From NCBI RefSeq assembly GCF_900110255.1, contig NZ_FODD01000033.1:1-64000 (forward strand): 64,000 nucleotides of DNA, written 5' to 3'. The notes beneath the pieces are model-generated. The model did no database searches, was not told the origin of the DNA, and saw nothing but the letters and a program-made list of their open reading frames with translations. Within the stretch, counting starts at the first letter, position 1. Every line of letters starts with the position of its first letter. The DNA comes from Actinacidiphila rubida. Lineage in GTDB: Bacteria > Actinomycetota > Actinomycetes > Streptomycetales > Streptomycetaceae. The position numbers and the translations under genes are program-made. Shown piece after piece: positions 8,380 to 16,178 of the stretch.

Positions 8380-9476
8380 CCACCCACCCCGCCACCACCC
8401 ACCCCGCCTCCGCCCACCAGACCGCCGTCACCGATGAGGGCACGGCTGTGCCGGCCGGCGGCGCTTTGTTCGACGCGGCGCCGGGCGGGGGTGTGCCGGA
8501 CCCGGACCGGGTGCTGCGGCTGATCAACGGCTACTGGGCGACCGGGGTCTTGGGGGCGGCCGCCAGCCACCGGGTGTTCACGCATCTTGCGCAAGGCGCG
8601 CGGGACGCGGCGCAGGTCGCCGGCCGTGCGGGGATCTCCGAGCGTGGTGCGCAGACCCTGCTGGACGGGCTGGTCAGTGTGGGCCTGGTGAGGGTCGAGG
8701 CGGGCGTGTACCGCAACACCGCGGAGGCGGCGACCTATCTGGTGGAGGACAGCGCGGTCAGCCTGAGCGCGTTCGCGAAGCTGAAGCTGGCGCACATGGG
8801 TGCGCTGACCGATCTGCCGCAGGTGGTCGCGGCCGGCGGCCCGATCACCGACGCGGTGGTGGAGGTCGCGGACAATCCGCACTGGCAGGAACTGGTCAAG
8901 GCGATCGCCCCGCAGTCGGTGCCGGCCGCACGGCTGGCCACCACGGTGCTGGGCATCGAGCAGGCCGGGCCGATCACGATCCTGGACGTCGGCGGCGGCT
9001 CGGGCATCTACTCCGCGGTGTGGCTGGCGGCCAACGCGCAGGCCCGGGCGGTGCAGCTGGACTGGCAGCCGATCAACGCGATCGCGCGGCGGCTGATGGA
9101 CGAACGCGGCCTGGGCGACCGGTTCACCTGCATCGACGGCGACTTCCACACCACCGACTTCGGCAGCGGCGGCTACGACCTGGCGGTCTACTCCCACATC
9201 GCGCACCAGGAGGGCCCGCAGGCCAACACCGAGGTCTTCACCCGCCTGCGCCGCGCCCTCAAGCCCGGCGGCGCGCTGCTGGTGTGCGACTACGTCGTCG
9301 ACGACGACCGCACCGGCCCCGGCTTCCCGCTGATCTTCGCCTCCGAGATGCTCCTGAAGAGCCATCAGGGCAGCACCTGGCGCGCCCAGGACTACCGCGA
9401 CTGGCTGACCAAGGCCGGCTTCACGGACATCACCTTGCACAGCGCACCGCCCGCGACCCTCGTCGTCGCCCGCTGA
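8376..9476 (+). CDS. SAM-dependent O-methyltransferase
   Basis: A 366-residue class I methyltransferase with the two-domain layout of actinomycete polyketide O-methyltransferases. A helical dimerisation domain of about 190 residues (winged-helix segment GISERGAQTLLDGLVSVGLV) precedes a Rossmann domain with motif I LDVGGGSGIYS (203-212). SAM donates a methyl to a hydroxyl of the aminated or deaminated naphthoquinone; which position cannot be told. The start overlaps the aminotransferase stop by four bases. The first 40 residues are low-complexity Thr/Pro/Ala. It is one of two methyltransferases in the cluster. Confidence 0.87.
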   Translation: MTTHPATTHPASAHQTAVTDEGTAVPAGGALFDAAPGGGVPDPDRVLRLINGYWATGVLGAAASHRVFTHLAQGARDAAQVAGRAGISERGAQTLLDGLVSVGLVRVEAGVYRNTAEAATYLVEDSAVSLSAFAKLKLAHMGALTDLPQVVAAGGPITDAVVEVADNPHWQELVKAIAPQSVPAARLATTVLGIEQAGPITILDVGGGSGIYSAVWLAANAQARAVQLDWQPINAIARRLMDERGLGDRFTCIDGDFHTTDFGSGGYDLAVYSHIAHQEGPQANTEVFTRLRRALKPGGALLVCDYVVDDDRTGPGFPLIFASEMLLKSHQGSTWRAQDYRDWLTKAGFTDITLHSAPPATLVVAR

Positions 9477-9683
9477 CCCACCCACCCCGCCCGCCCCGCC
9501 GCCCCGCCCGCCCCGCCGGCCTGCTGCCGGCCCGCGCCCGCCGGCCCACGCAGCCCACGCAGCCCACGGGCCTGTTCGCCGGTGGGTGGTCGGTGCCGGC
9601 CGGGGGTGTGCCGGCGCAGGCCGGGCGGGGCGGGCCTGCCCGTGTGTTTCGTTGGCTTGTTACCCATGAAAGGGATGTCGCTG

Positions 9684-10292
9684 ATGACTGCCGTGAACGT
9701 CGCGATTGTCTACTACAGCTCCACCGGGACGGTCCACACGCTGGCCCAGGCCGCCGCCGAGGGTGCGGAGAAGGCCGGTGCGGTGGTGCGGTTGCGCAAG
9801 GTGCGGGAGCTGGCGCCGCCGGAGGCGGTCAACTCCAACCCGGCCTGGGCGCAGCACCTGAAGGACACCGCCGGGGTCCAGGAGGCGTCGCTGGACGACC
9901 TGAGCTGGGCGGACGCGGTGCTGTTCGGGACGCCGACGCGGTTCGGGAACGTCGCCAGCCAGCTGAAGGCGTTCATGGACACCGCCGGCGGCCTGTGGCA
10001 GCAAGGCGGCCTGGCCGGGCGGGTGTTCTCGGCGTTCTGCGCCTCCGGGACCGCGCACGGCGGCCAGGAGTCGACGATCCTGGCGCTGAGCAACACCTTC
10101 TACCACTGGGGCGGGATCATCGTGCCGCCCGGCTACACCGACCCGATCCAGTTCCAGACCGGCAACCCCTACGGCACCTCGCACATCGCGGGGACCGGTG
10201 CGCCCACCGAGGAGATCCTGACCGCGGCCCGCCACCAGGCCCGCCGCGTGGTGGACACCGCCGCCGCGCTGAAGGCCGGCCGCCAGGCCTGA
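9684..10292 (+). CDS. WrbA-like NAD(P)H:quinone oxidoreductase / flavodoxin-fold protein
   Basis: A 202-residue flavodoxin-like protein matching the WrbA family in length. The FMN phosphate loop is YYSSTGTVHTLA near the N-terminus. GTPTRFGNVASQLKAFMD and the HGGQESTIL segment are characteristic of WrbA. These enzymes reduce quinones by two electrons. Here the likely job is reducing the naphthoquinone to the hydroquinone before methylation, nitrogen removal or prenylation; this is inferred from context. The ATG at 9684 is chosen because AAAGGGA lies eight bases upstream. In-frame ATGs at 9666 and 9675 would add up to six residues. Confidence 0.85.
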   Translation: MTAVNVAIVYYSSTGTVHTLAQAAAEGAEKAGAVVRLRKVRELAPPEAVNSNPAWAQHLKDTAGVQEASLDDLSWADAVLFGTPTRFGNVASQLKAFMDTAGGLWQQGGLAGRVFSAFCASGTAHGGQESTILALSNTFYHWGGIIVPPGYTDPIQFQTGNPYGTSHIAGTGAPTEEILTAARHQARRVVDTAAALKAGRQA

Positions 10293-10405
10293 ACCCCTTC
10301 CCGGCCCGCCACCGGGCGGTGCACACCCCCCCGCCCGGTGGCCGCGGCCACCAGCTGGTGACCGCTGTGAGTGACCTGGCGCGTGACCTGGTGCGTGACC
10401 TTGTG

Positions 10406-10458
10406 CCCCCCCTTTTTTCGGCCCGGCCGTGTGTCACCGGGCCGAAAAAAAGGGGGGG
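10406..10458. terminator. Long C7T6/A7G7 stem-loop before the AMP-ligase gene
   Basis: The left arm 10406-10426 (C7, T6, CGGCCCGG) pairs with the right arm 10437-10458 (CCGGGCCG, A7, G7). This gives a near-perfect stem of about 21 pairs with one extra A and a 10-base loop. It sits 113 bases after the flavoprotein stop and 31 bases before the AMP-ligase start. It may terminate upstream transcription or control the ligase ribosome site, which lies just outside the stem. The left arm is nearly a direct copy of 6531-6550. Confidence 0.6.
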
Positions 10459-10489
10459 TTGTTCGTCGAGTCGTAAAGGAGACTGTGCG

Positions 10490-12082
10490 ATGAAGAGCGC
10501 CACGGCTTACCGATCGATACAGCAGCGCGGTCTTCATATCGGCCTGCTGCCGGCGATGGCGGCGGCGGTCGATCCGTCGACGCCGATCACGCTGGACCAT
10601 GATCTGGACGTGTTGCCGGACGCGGGCCGGGAGTTGACGGCGGCCGCGCTGGCGAAGATCGTCGAGGACCTGTCGGCGCGGCTGGCGGCGGCCGGGGTAC
10701 GGGCCGACGACCATGTGGTGGTCCACAAGCGGGCGAACGCCGACATGTGGGTGCTGGCGTGCGCGCTGTCGCGGATCGGCGCGGTGCCGGTGATGCTCTC
10801 GCCGGGGCTGAACGCGGCCACGGTCGCGGCGCTGATGCGGCGGCTGGGACAGCCGAACCTGCTGACCGACGAGCACAAGCTGCACGGCGGCCTGGCCGAG
10901 GCCGGCGCGCCGGGCCTGGCCCGGCGGGTGATCGTGGTGGCCGGGTCGTATCCGGGCGCGGTCTCGCTGGCGGACCTGGCCGGCTCCGCGCCGGTGGCGC
11001 CGGTGCAGCGGCCCATCGACGAGGCGGCGGTGATCACCCACACCTCCGGCACGACCGGCATCCCCAAGCTGGTCGTGCACACCCCCCGCACGCAGGGCCT
11101 GCGCCTGAAGCCGCAGTGGCGGCTGCTGGGCCTGATCCGCAAGCGGGAGACCGTCGCGATCCACATCTCCTTCGTCCACTCGCGGATGGTCGCGGCGATG
11201 GCGCTGGCGCTGGTCAAGGGCTGGCCGGTGCTGCTGATGAACGACGGTGAACCGGCCGCGGCCGCCGACTTCTTCCTCGCGCACCGGCCGGGCCTGATCG
11301 AGGCGCTGCCGAACTCGCTGATGGACTGGCAGCACCTGGCCGACGACCCGCGGCGCCCGTTCGCGTCGGTGAAGTACTTCTCCTCGACGTTCGACGCGAT
11401 CCACCCGGGCACGATGAGCCGGCTGCTGAAGTCCTCCCAGCGGCGCGGCGCCCTGTTCTTCCAGATCTACGGGCAGAGCGAGGTCGGCCCCGCGGTCGGC
11501 CGCGCCTACTTCCGCTCCTCCGCGCACAAGGCCAACGGCCGCTGCGTGGGCTGGCGGATGCCGCTGGGCGCGGCCAAGGTGCGGGTGGTGGCCCGCGACG
11601 GCAAGCGCCCCTCACCGGCCAACCCCGGCTTCATCGAGGTGGCCTGGCCGGCCCTGGCCAAGACCTACTACGCCGAGCAGGACCGCTACGACGCCAACCG
11701 CGACGGCGCGTGGTGGCGCACCGGCGACGTCGGCTACTTCACCCGCGTGGGCTGCCTGCACATGCTCGACCGGGAGGTCGACATGATCCCCGGGGTGCGC
11801 AGCTCCCTGGAGATCGAGGACCTGGTCCTGGCGCGGCTGCCCGAACTCAGCGAACTGGCCGTGGTCCAGGGCCCCGACGGCCAGGCCATCCCGGTGATCT
11901 GCACCCGCGACGACGCACCCCTGGACGTGGAGCGCTGGCGCGCCGCGGTCACCGCGTTCCCGCAACTGGCCGACCCCGTGCAGATCCCGCAGGCCGAACT
12001 GCCCCGCACCGCCACCCTCAAGGTCCAGCGCCTGGCCCTGGCCGACCGCCTCAAGCAGCAACTCACCGGCGACGACGCCTGA
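10490..12082 (+). CDS. AMP-forming adenylate ligase, candidate ATP-dependent diazotase
   Basis: A 530-residue member of the acyl-CoA synthetase/AMP-ligase superfamily. The P-loop is THTSGTTGIPK (183-193), with YGQSEVG and RTGDVGYF further on. A C-terminal RTATLKVQR holds the lysine of the adenylation-closing domain, although the usual glycine before it is leucine. No carrier-protein or CoA-using partner is nearby. Nitrous-acid genes (creE/creD type) and an aminotransferase are in the same cluster. CreM-type AMP ligases use ATP and nitrite to diazotise aromatic amines, so this enzyme may diazotise an aminonaphthoquinone. That is inference; an ordinary acid-activating ligase is the alternative. 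Start: AAAGGAG eight bases upstream of ATG. Confidence 0.75.
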   Translation: MKSATAYRSIQQRGLHIGLLPAMAAAVDPSTPITLDHDLDVLPDAGRELTAAALAKIVEDLSARLAAAGVRADDHVVVHKRANADMWVLACALSRIGAVPVMLSPGLNAATVAALMRRLGQPNLLTDEHKLHGGLAEAGAPGLARRVIVVAGSYPGAVSLADLAGSAPVAPVQRPIDEAAVITHTSGTTGIPKLVVHTPRTQGLRLKPQWRLLGLIRKRETVAIHISFVHSRMVAAMALALVKGWPVLLMNDGEPAAAADFFLAHRPGLIEALPNSLMDWQHLADDPRRPFASVKYFSSTFDAIHPGTMSRLLKSSQRRGALFFQIYGQSEVGPAVGRAYFRSSAHKANGRCVGWRMPLGAAKVRVVARDGKRPSPANPGFIEVAWPALAKTYYAEQDRYDANRDGAWWRTGDVGYFTRVGCLHMLDREVDMIPGVRSSLEIEDLVLARLPELSELAVVQGPDGQAIPVICTRDDAPLDVERWRAAVTAFPQLADPVQIPQAELPRTATLKVQRLALADRLKQQLTGDDA

Positions 12083-12117
12083 CCCCCGCAACCCCCCCTG
12101 CATCCTGCTGCACCCCA

Positions 12118-12198
12118 CTGCATCGCCCCGGCCCCCTGGTGGCGCCCCGCCCGCCGATGCGCGGGCCGGACCCCACACGGGGGGCGGGGGCGATGCAG
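12118..12198. promoter_or_regulatory. Long-range inverted repeat upstream of metK
   Basis: CTGCATCGCCCC (12118-12129) is exactly complementary to GGGGCGATGCAG (12187-12198). The 57 bases between can form inner GC stems. It fills most of the gap between the AMP-ligase stop and metK. It could be a terminator or a structured leader. I do not recognise any SAM riboswitch consensus in it. Confidence 0.35.
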
Positions 12199-12249
12199 TC
12201 CCACGCACGTGCCGTTCCGTCCGTTTCGTGTTTCGGTTTGGAGAGGGCC

Positions 12250-13461
12250 ATGTCCCGCAGCCTGTTCACTTCGGAGTCCGTGACCGAGGGCCACCCCGAC
12301 AAGATCGCCGATCAGATCAGCGATGCCATCGTGGACGCGCTGCTGGCCGCCGACCCGGCCTCGCGGGTGGCGGTGGAGACGCTGATCACCACCGGGCAGG
12401 TCCACATCGCCGGCGAGGTGACCACCACCGCCTACGCCGACATCGCCTCGCTGGTGCGCCAGACCATCCTGGGGATCGGCTACGACTCCTCGGCCAAGGG
12501 CTTCGACGGCGCCTCGTGCGGGGTGTCGGTCTCGATCGGGTCGCAGTCCCCGGACATCGCGCAGGGCGTGGACGCCGCCTACGAGACGCGGGTGGGCGGC
12601 GCCGGCGACGAGCTGGACCGCCAGGGCGCCGGCGACCAGGGCCTGATGTTCGGGTACGCCTGCGACGAGACGCCCGCGCTGATGCCGCTGCCGATCGAGC
12701 TGGCACACCGCCTCTCACGCCGCCTGACGCAGGTCCGCAAGGACGGCACCGTGCCCTACCTGCGCCCCGACGGCAAGACGCAGGTGACCATCGAGTACCA
12801 CCAGGGCCGGCCGGTGCGCCTGGAGACCGTGGTGGTCTCCTCCCAGCACGCCGCCGACATCGACCTGGACGCCCTGCTGGTGCCCGACGTGCGCGAGCAC
12901 GTCGTGGAACACGTCCTGCACCAGCTGGCCGAGGACGGCATCAAGCTGGACACCGACGGCTACACGCTGCTGGTCAACCCCACCGGCCGGTTCGAGATCG
13001 GCGGCCCGATGGGCGACGCGGGCCTGACCGGCCGCAAGATCATCATCGACACCTACGGCGGCATGGCCCGCCACGGCGGCGGCGCGTTCTCCGGCAAGGA
13101 CCCCTCCAAGGTCGACCGCTCGGCCGCCTACGCGATGCGCTGGGTCGCCAAGAACGTCGTCGCCGCGGGCCTGGCGGCGCGCTGCGAGGTCCAGGTCGCC
13201 TACGCGATCGGCAAGGCCGAACCGGTCGGCCTGTTCGTGGAGACCTTCGGCACCGCGACCGTGCCGGTGGAGCGCATCGAGCACGCCATCGGCGAGGTCT
13301 TCGACCTGCGGCCGGCCGCGATCATCCGCGACCTGGACCTGCTGCGCCCCATCTACGCCGCGACCGCCGCCTACGGCCACTTCGGCCGGGACCTGCCGGA
13401 CTTCACCTGGGAGCGCACCGACCGCGTGGACGCGCTCAAGGCCGCCGCCGGCGCCGCATGA
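12250..13461 (+). CDS. metK: S-adenosylmethionine synthetase
   Basis: A 403-residue methionine adenosyltransferase, about the usual bacterial length. It makes SAM from methionine and ATP in the cytosol. Signatures are TEGHPDKIADQISDAIVDALL at the N-terminus (ATP/methionine binding), the internal FGYACDET hexapeptide region and GGGAFSGKDPSKVDRSAAY. It begins a three-gene set with adenosine kinase and metF that would supply and recycle methyl groups for the two cluster methyltransferases. GGAGAGG precedes the ATG. It is presumably a second, cluster-dedicated copy alongside the housekeeping gene, which is not in this window. Confidence 0.95.
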   Translation: MSRSLFTSESVTEGHPDKIADQISDAIVDALLAADPASRVAVETLITTGQVHIAGEVTTTAYADIASLVRQTILGIGYDSSAKGFDGASCGVSVSIGSQSPDIAQGVDAAYETRVGGAGDELDRQGAGDQGLMFGYACDETPALMPLPIELAHRLSRRLTQVRKDGTVPYLRPDGKTQVTIEYHQGRPVRLETVVVSSQHAADIDLDALLVPDVREHVVEHVLHQLAEDGIKLDTDGYTLLVNPTGRFEIGGPMGDAGLTGRKIIIDTYGGMARHGGGAFSGKDPSKVDRSAAYAMRWVAKNVVAAGLAARCEVQVAYAIGKAEPVGLFVETFGTATVPVERIEHAIGEVFDLRPAAIIRDLDLLRPIYAATAAYGHFGRDLPDFTWERTDRVDALKAAAGAA

Positions 13462-13563
13462 CCCCCGGCCGGCCCGCCGGCCCGCCCGTGCGGTGTGCGG
13501 CGCACGTGTGCGCCCTGTCCTGTCCTGTCGTGTTGTGTGGTGCGGTCGAGGGAGTTGCTGGCG

Positions 13564-14550
13564 TTGCGTATCGCGGTGACCGGATCGATCGCCTCGGACC
13601 ATCTGATGGTCTTCCCGGGGCGGTTCTCCGAGCAGCTGATCGAGGGGCAGTTGGAGCGGGTGTCGTTGTCGTTCCTGGCCGACGACCTGGTGGTGCGGCG
13701 CGGCGGGGTGGGGGCGAACATCGCGTTCGCGCTGGCCCGTCTCGGGGTGGACGCGCCGCTGCTGGTGGGCGCGGCCGGGGTCGACTTCGGCGAGTACGGG
13801 CAGTGGCTGGCCGCGGCGGGGGTGGACACCTGCGCGGTACGGGTCAGCGCGAGCCTGCACACGGCGCGGTTCGTGTGCACCACCGACCGCGACCAGAACC
13901 AGATCGCCACGTTCTACGCCGGGGCGATGGCCGAGGCCTCCCGCATCGACCTGGAACAGGTCGCGGCCGGCGCCGGGGGAGTGGACGTGGTGCTGGTCGG
14001 CGCGGACGACCCGCAGGCGATGCTCGCGCACACCGCGGCCGCCCGCCGGCTGGGTGCGCAGCTGGCCGCCGATCCCTCGCAGCAACTGGCCCGCCTGGAC
14101 CGCGGCCAGGTCCGTGACCTGGTCGACGGCGCGCGGTGGCTGTTCACCAACGCCTACGAGGCGGCGCTGCTGGTCGAGCGCAGCGGCTGGAGCGCCGGCG
14201 AGATCCTCCAGCGGGTCGGGACGTGGATCACCACGCTCGGCCCGGACGGGGTGCGCCTGGCCGCCCACGGCGAGCCCGACACCCACCTGCCGGCCGTGCC
14301 GTGCGCGGCGGTCGCCGACCCCACCGGCGCCGGCGACGCCTTCCGCGCCGGGTTCCTGGCCGCTGTCGCGGCCGGCCTGCGGCAGCCGCACGCGGCGATG
14401 CTGGGCTGCGCGATGGCCACCACGGTCCTGGAGTCGGTGGGCACCCAGGAGTACAAGCTGGCGGCCGGGGACCTGAGCCAGAAGCTGGCCGCCGCCTACG
14501 GGCCGGCGGCCGCGCGGGCGATCGAGCCGGCGCTGGGCGGCGCGCCGTGA
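13564..14550 (+). CDS. Adenosine kinase (PfkB family)
   Basis: A 328-residue ribokinase/PfkB-family kinase whose sequence follows actinomycete adenosine kinases: RIAVTGSIASDHLM at the N-terminus, RRGGVGANIAFALARLG in the sugar pocket, and DPTGAGDAFRAGF holding the catalytic Asp and anion hole. It would phosphorylate adenosine released from S-adenosylhomocysteine, pulling methylation forward. The start is a TTG at 13564, with GAGGGAG nine bases upstream and the conserved MRIAVTGS start it creates. The stop overlaps the metF GTG start. It lies between metK and metF as part of a SAM-cycle unit. Confidence 0.88.
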   Translation: MRIAVTGSIASDHLMVFPGRFSEQLIEGQLERVSLSFLADDLVVRRGGVGANIAFALARLGVDAPLLVGAAGVDFGEYGQWLAAAGVDTCAVRVSASLHTARFVCTTDRDQNQIATFYAGAMAEASRIDLEQVAAGAGGVDVVLVGADDPQAMLAHTAAARRLGAQLAADPSQQLARLDRGQVRDLVDGARWLFTNAYEAALLVERSGWSAGEILQRVGTWITTLGPDGVRLAAHGEPDTHLPAVPCAAVADPTGAGDAFRAGFLAAVAAGLRQPHAAMLGCAMATTVLESVGTQEYKLAAGDLSQKLAAAYGPAAARAIEPALGGAP

Positions 14551-15419
14551 GGCCCACGTTCTCCTTCGAGTTCTTCCCGCCCAAGACCGACGCCGGCACC
14601 GCCCGGCTGTGGGAGACGATCCGCCGGATCGAGTGCCTGCGCCCGGACTTCGTGTCCGTCACCTACGGCGCGGGCGGCTCCTCACGGGTGCGGACCCTGG
14701 CACTGACCGAGGCGATCGCCGCGCACACCACGCTGCGGCCGGTCGCGCACCTGACCGCCGTCGGCCACTCGGTCGCCGAACTGCGGCACATCGCCGGGCA
14801 GTTGGCCGCCGGCGGCATCCGCGACGTGCTGGCCCTGCGCGGTGATCCGCCCGGCGATCCCGCCGGGCCCTGGCATCCCCACCCGCAGGGCCTGACCTAC
14901 GCCTACCAGCTGGTGGAACTGCTGCGGGACCTGGGCGACTTCCGCATCGGGGTCGCCGCCTTCCCCGAGAAGCACCCGCGTTCGCCGTCCTTCGAGCAGG
15001 ACGTGGCGCACTTCGTGGCCAAGTGCCGGGCCGGCGCCGACTACGCGATCACGCAGATGTTCTTCCGCGTCGAGGACTACCTGCGGCTGCGGGACGCGGT
15101 GACCGCGGCCGGCTGCCACACCCCGATCATCCCGGAGATCATGCCGGCCACCGACTACCGGCAGATCGCCCGCTTCGCCCAGCTGTCCAGCGCCGTCTTC
15201 CCGCCCGGCCTGGCCGCGCAACTGCACGCGGCGGCCGGCGACCCGGCCGCCGGCCGGGCCGTCGGCGTGCGCCACGCCACCGCGATGGCCACCCGCCTGC
15301 TCGACGAAGGCGTGCCGGGCCTGCACTACATCACCTTGAACACCGCCCCCACCGCGGTGGACATCCACCGCAACGTCCTTTCCGCCCGCCCCGCCCTTGC
15401 CGCACTGCCCGCCGCCTGA
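14547..15419 (+). CDS. metF: 5,10-methylenetetrahydrofolate reductase
   Basis: A 290-residue FAD-dependent TIM-barrel reductase producing 5-methyltetrahydrofolate for methionine regeneration. Diagnostic segments are FSFEFFPPKTDAGTARLW at the N-terminus, LRGDPP, GVAAFPEKHPRSPS, and AITQMFFRVEDYLR. The GTG start at 14547 overlaps the adenosine kinase stop by four bases, so the two are translationally coupled. With metK and adenosine kinase it completes most of a methyl-supply module; methionine synthase and SAH hydrolase are not seen in this window. Confidence 0.93.
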   Translation: MRPTFSFEFFPPKTDAGTARLWETIRRIECLRPDFVSVTYGAGGSSRVRTLALTEAIAAHTTLRPVAHLTAVGHSVAELRHIAGQLAAGGIRDVLALRGDPPGDPAGPWHPHPQGLTYAYQLVELLRDLGDFRIGVAAFPEKHPRSPSFEQDVAHFVAKCRAGADYAITQMFFRVEDYLRLRDAVTAAGCHTPIIPEIMPATDYRQIARFAQLSSAVFPPGLAAQLHAAAGDPAAGRAVGVRHATAMATRLLDEGVPGLHYITLNTAPTAVDIHRNVLSARPALAALPAA

Positions 15420-15498
15420 CCCCCCTTCCCCTGACGGGTCCGGCCGGGTCCGGCCGGCGCGGTGCGGGGGCGGATGTTCCCGTTCGCTTCGCGACCCG

Positions 15499-15639
15499 AT
15501 GGAGGAGAAGGTGCACGACGGTGACGACGACCAGCCCAGGCGCAACCCCGACAGCACCGACCTCGCCCCGCCCCTGCACCTGGCCGGGATCGACGACGAC
15601 GAGCTGGCCGAACCCCACCTGGTGCGCGGCATCGACTGA
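15499..15639 (+). CDS. Small acidic protein, unknown
   Basis: A 46-residue acidic peptide rich in Asp/Glu with the tail GIDDDELAEPHLVRGID. I do not recognise a family. The start is uncertain. ATG 15499 has no ribosome site, while GTG 15511 directly follows GGAGGAGAAG but at very short spacing and would give 42 residues. It lies between metF and a DUF6059-like gene, in the same direction. Its strongly acidic, charged C-terminal half argues for a real product rather than compositional noise. Confidence 0.45.
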   Translation: MEEKVHDGDDDQPRRNPDSTDLAPPLHLAGIDDDELAEPHLVRGID

Positions 15640-15678
15640 CCCCCCCACCCCCGTGCGGGGCGGTCGTGGGGGGCGGCG

Positions 15679-15963
15679 GTGAGGCGGGCCGGGCACCGGC
15701 GGTGCCCGTGGCCGGTGGCGGTGCTGCGGGCGGTGGGCCGGGCGCTGCAGGCGTTCGGGGCGATGCACCTGGGCCTGCCCGACCCGACCGCGCCCGGCAC
15801 CGTGGTGACCGCCTCGCCGGCCGATCCGTCGGCCGCCCTGGGCGCGGGATCGGAGTTCAGCGGGCCGCCGCCGGCGCATCCGGAGCAGCTGCTGGAGCCG
15901 GGCGTGCTCAGCGAGACCGAACTGCGGCTGGCCCGCGAACTGTGGCCCTCCCGCTACCGCTAG
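15679..15963 (+). CDS. DUF6059-like small protein
   Basis: A 94-residue protein with a basic, Trp/Ala-containing N-terminal helix (VAVLRAVGRALQAFG), a Pro-rich middle and a C-terminal HPEQLLEPGVLSETELRLAREL segment. I associate this pattern (HPERL followed by LS-x-x-E-x-x-LA) with the DUF6059 family of short proteins found beside SARP-regulated clusters. The assignment is from memory and the function is unknown. The GTG start at 15679 follows a GGGGGG-rich stretch. It sits between the acidic peptide and the second methyltransferase. Confidence 0.6.
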   Translation: MRRAGHRRCPWPVAVLRAVGRALQAFGAMHLGLPDPTAPGTVVTASPADPSAALGAGSEFSGPPPAHPEQLLEPGVLSETELRLARELWPSRYR

Positions 15964-16127
15964 AGGCCCCACCCCCGGCGCCACCCCCAAGCGTGCCGCC
16001 GCCCCACCCGCCCGGGCCCGCCCGCCACTGCGCGCGCCGGTTGCGCCCGCCACCGCGCGTGTCGGTTGCGCGTGCTGTCGGGTGTGCCGGCTGTGCCGGC
16101 CGGTTCCTGCCTGCTGCCTTTTTTGCC

Positions 16128-16159
16128 TGTTGGTCCTGCCTGTTGGTCACGGTGTTGTC
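16128..16159 (+). promoter_or_regulatory. Heptad direct repeats upstream of the second methyltransferase
   Basis: TGTTGGT at 16128, TGTTGGT at 16141 and TGTTGTC at 16153 repeat with 13- and 12-base spacing. They end about 20 bases before the methyltransferase ATG and run into GTCGAG. SARP binding sites are short direct repeats, usually on an 11-base pitch, so this is a possible but imperfect activator site. Confidence 0.3.
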
Positions 16160-16178
16160 GAGTACAAGGAGAGGGCTC

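Noticed and set aside
5201..10458. CRISPR-like repeats or tRNA/rRNA genes
   Set aside because: Repeats seen are tandem or simple-sequence without regular unique spacers, and no cloverleaf or rRNA segment was recognised here or elsewhere in the window.
15499..15639. Acidic small peptide as a RiPP precursor
   Set aside because: No leader/core pattern, no Cys/Ser/Thr-rich core, and no RiPP maturation enzyme nearby.
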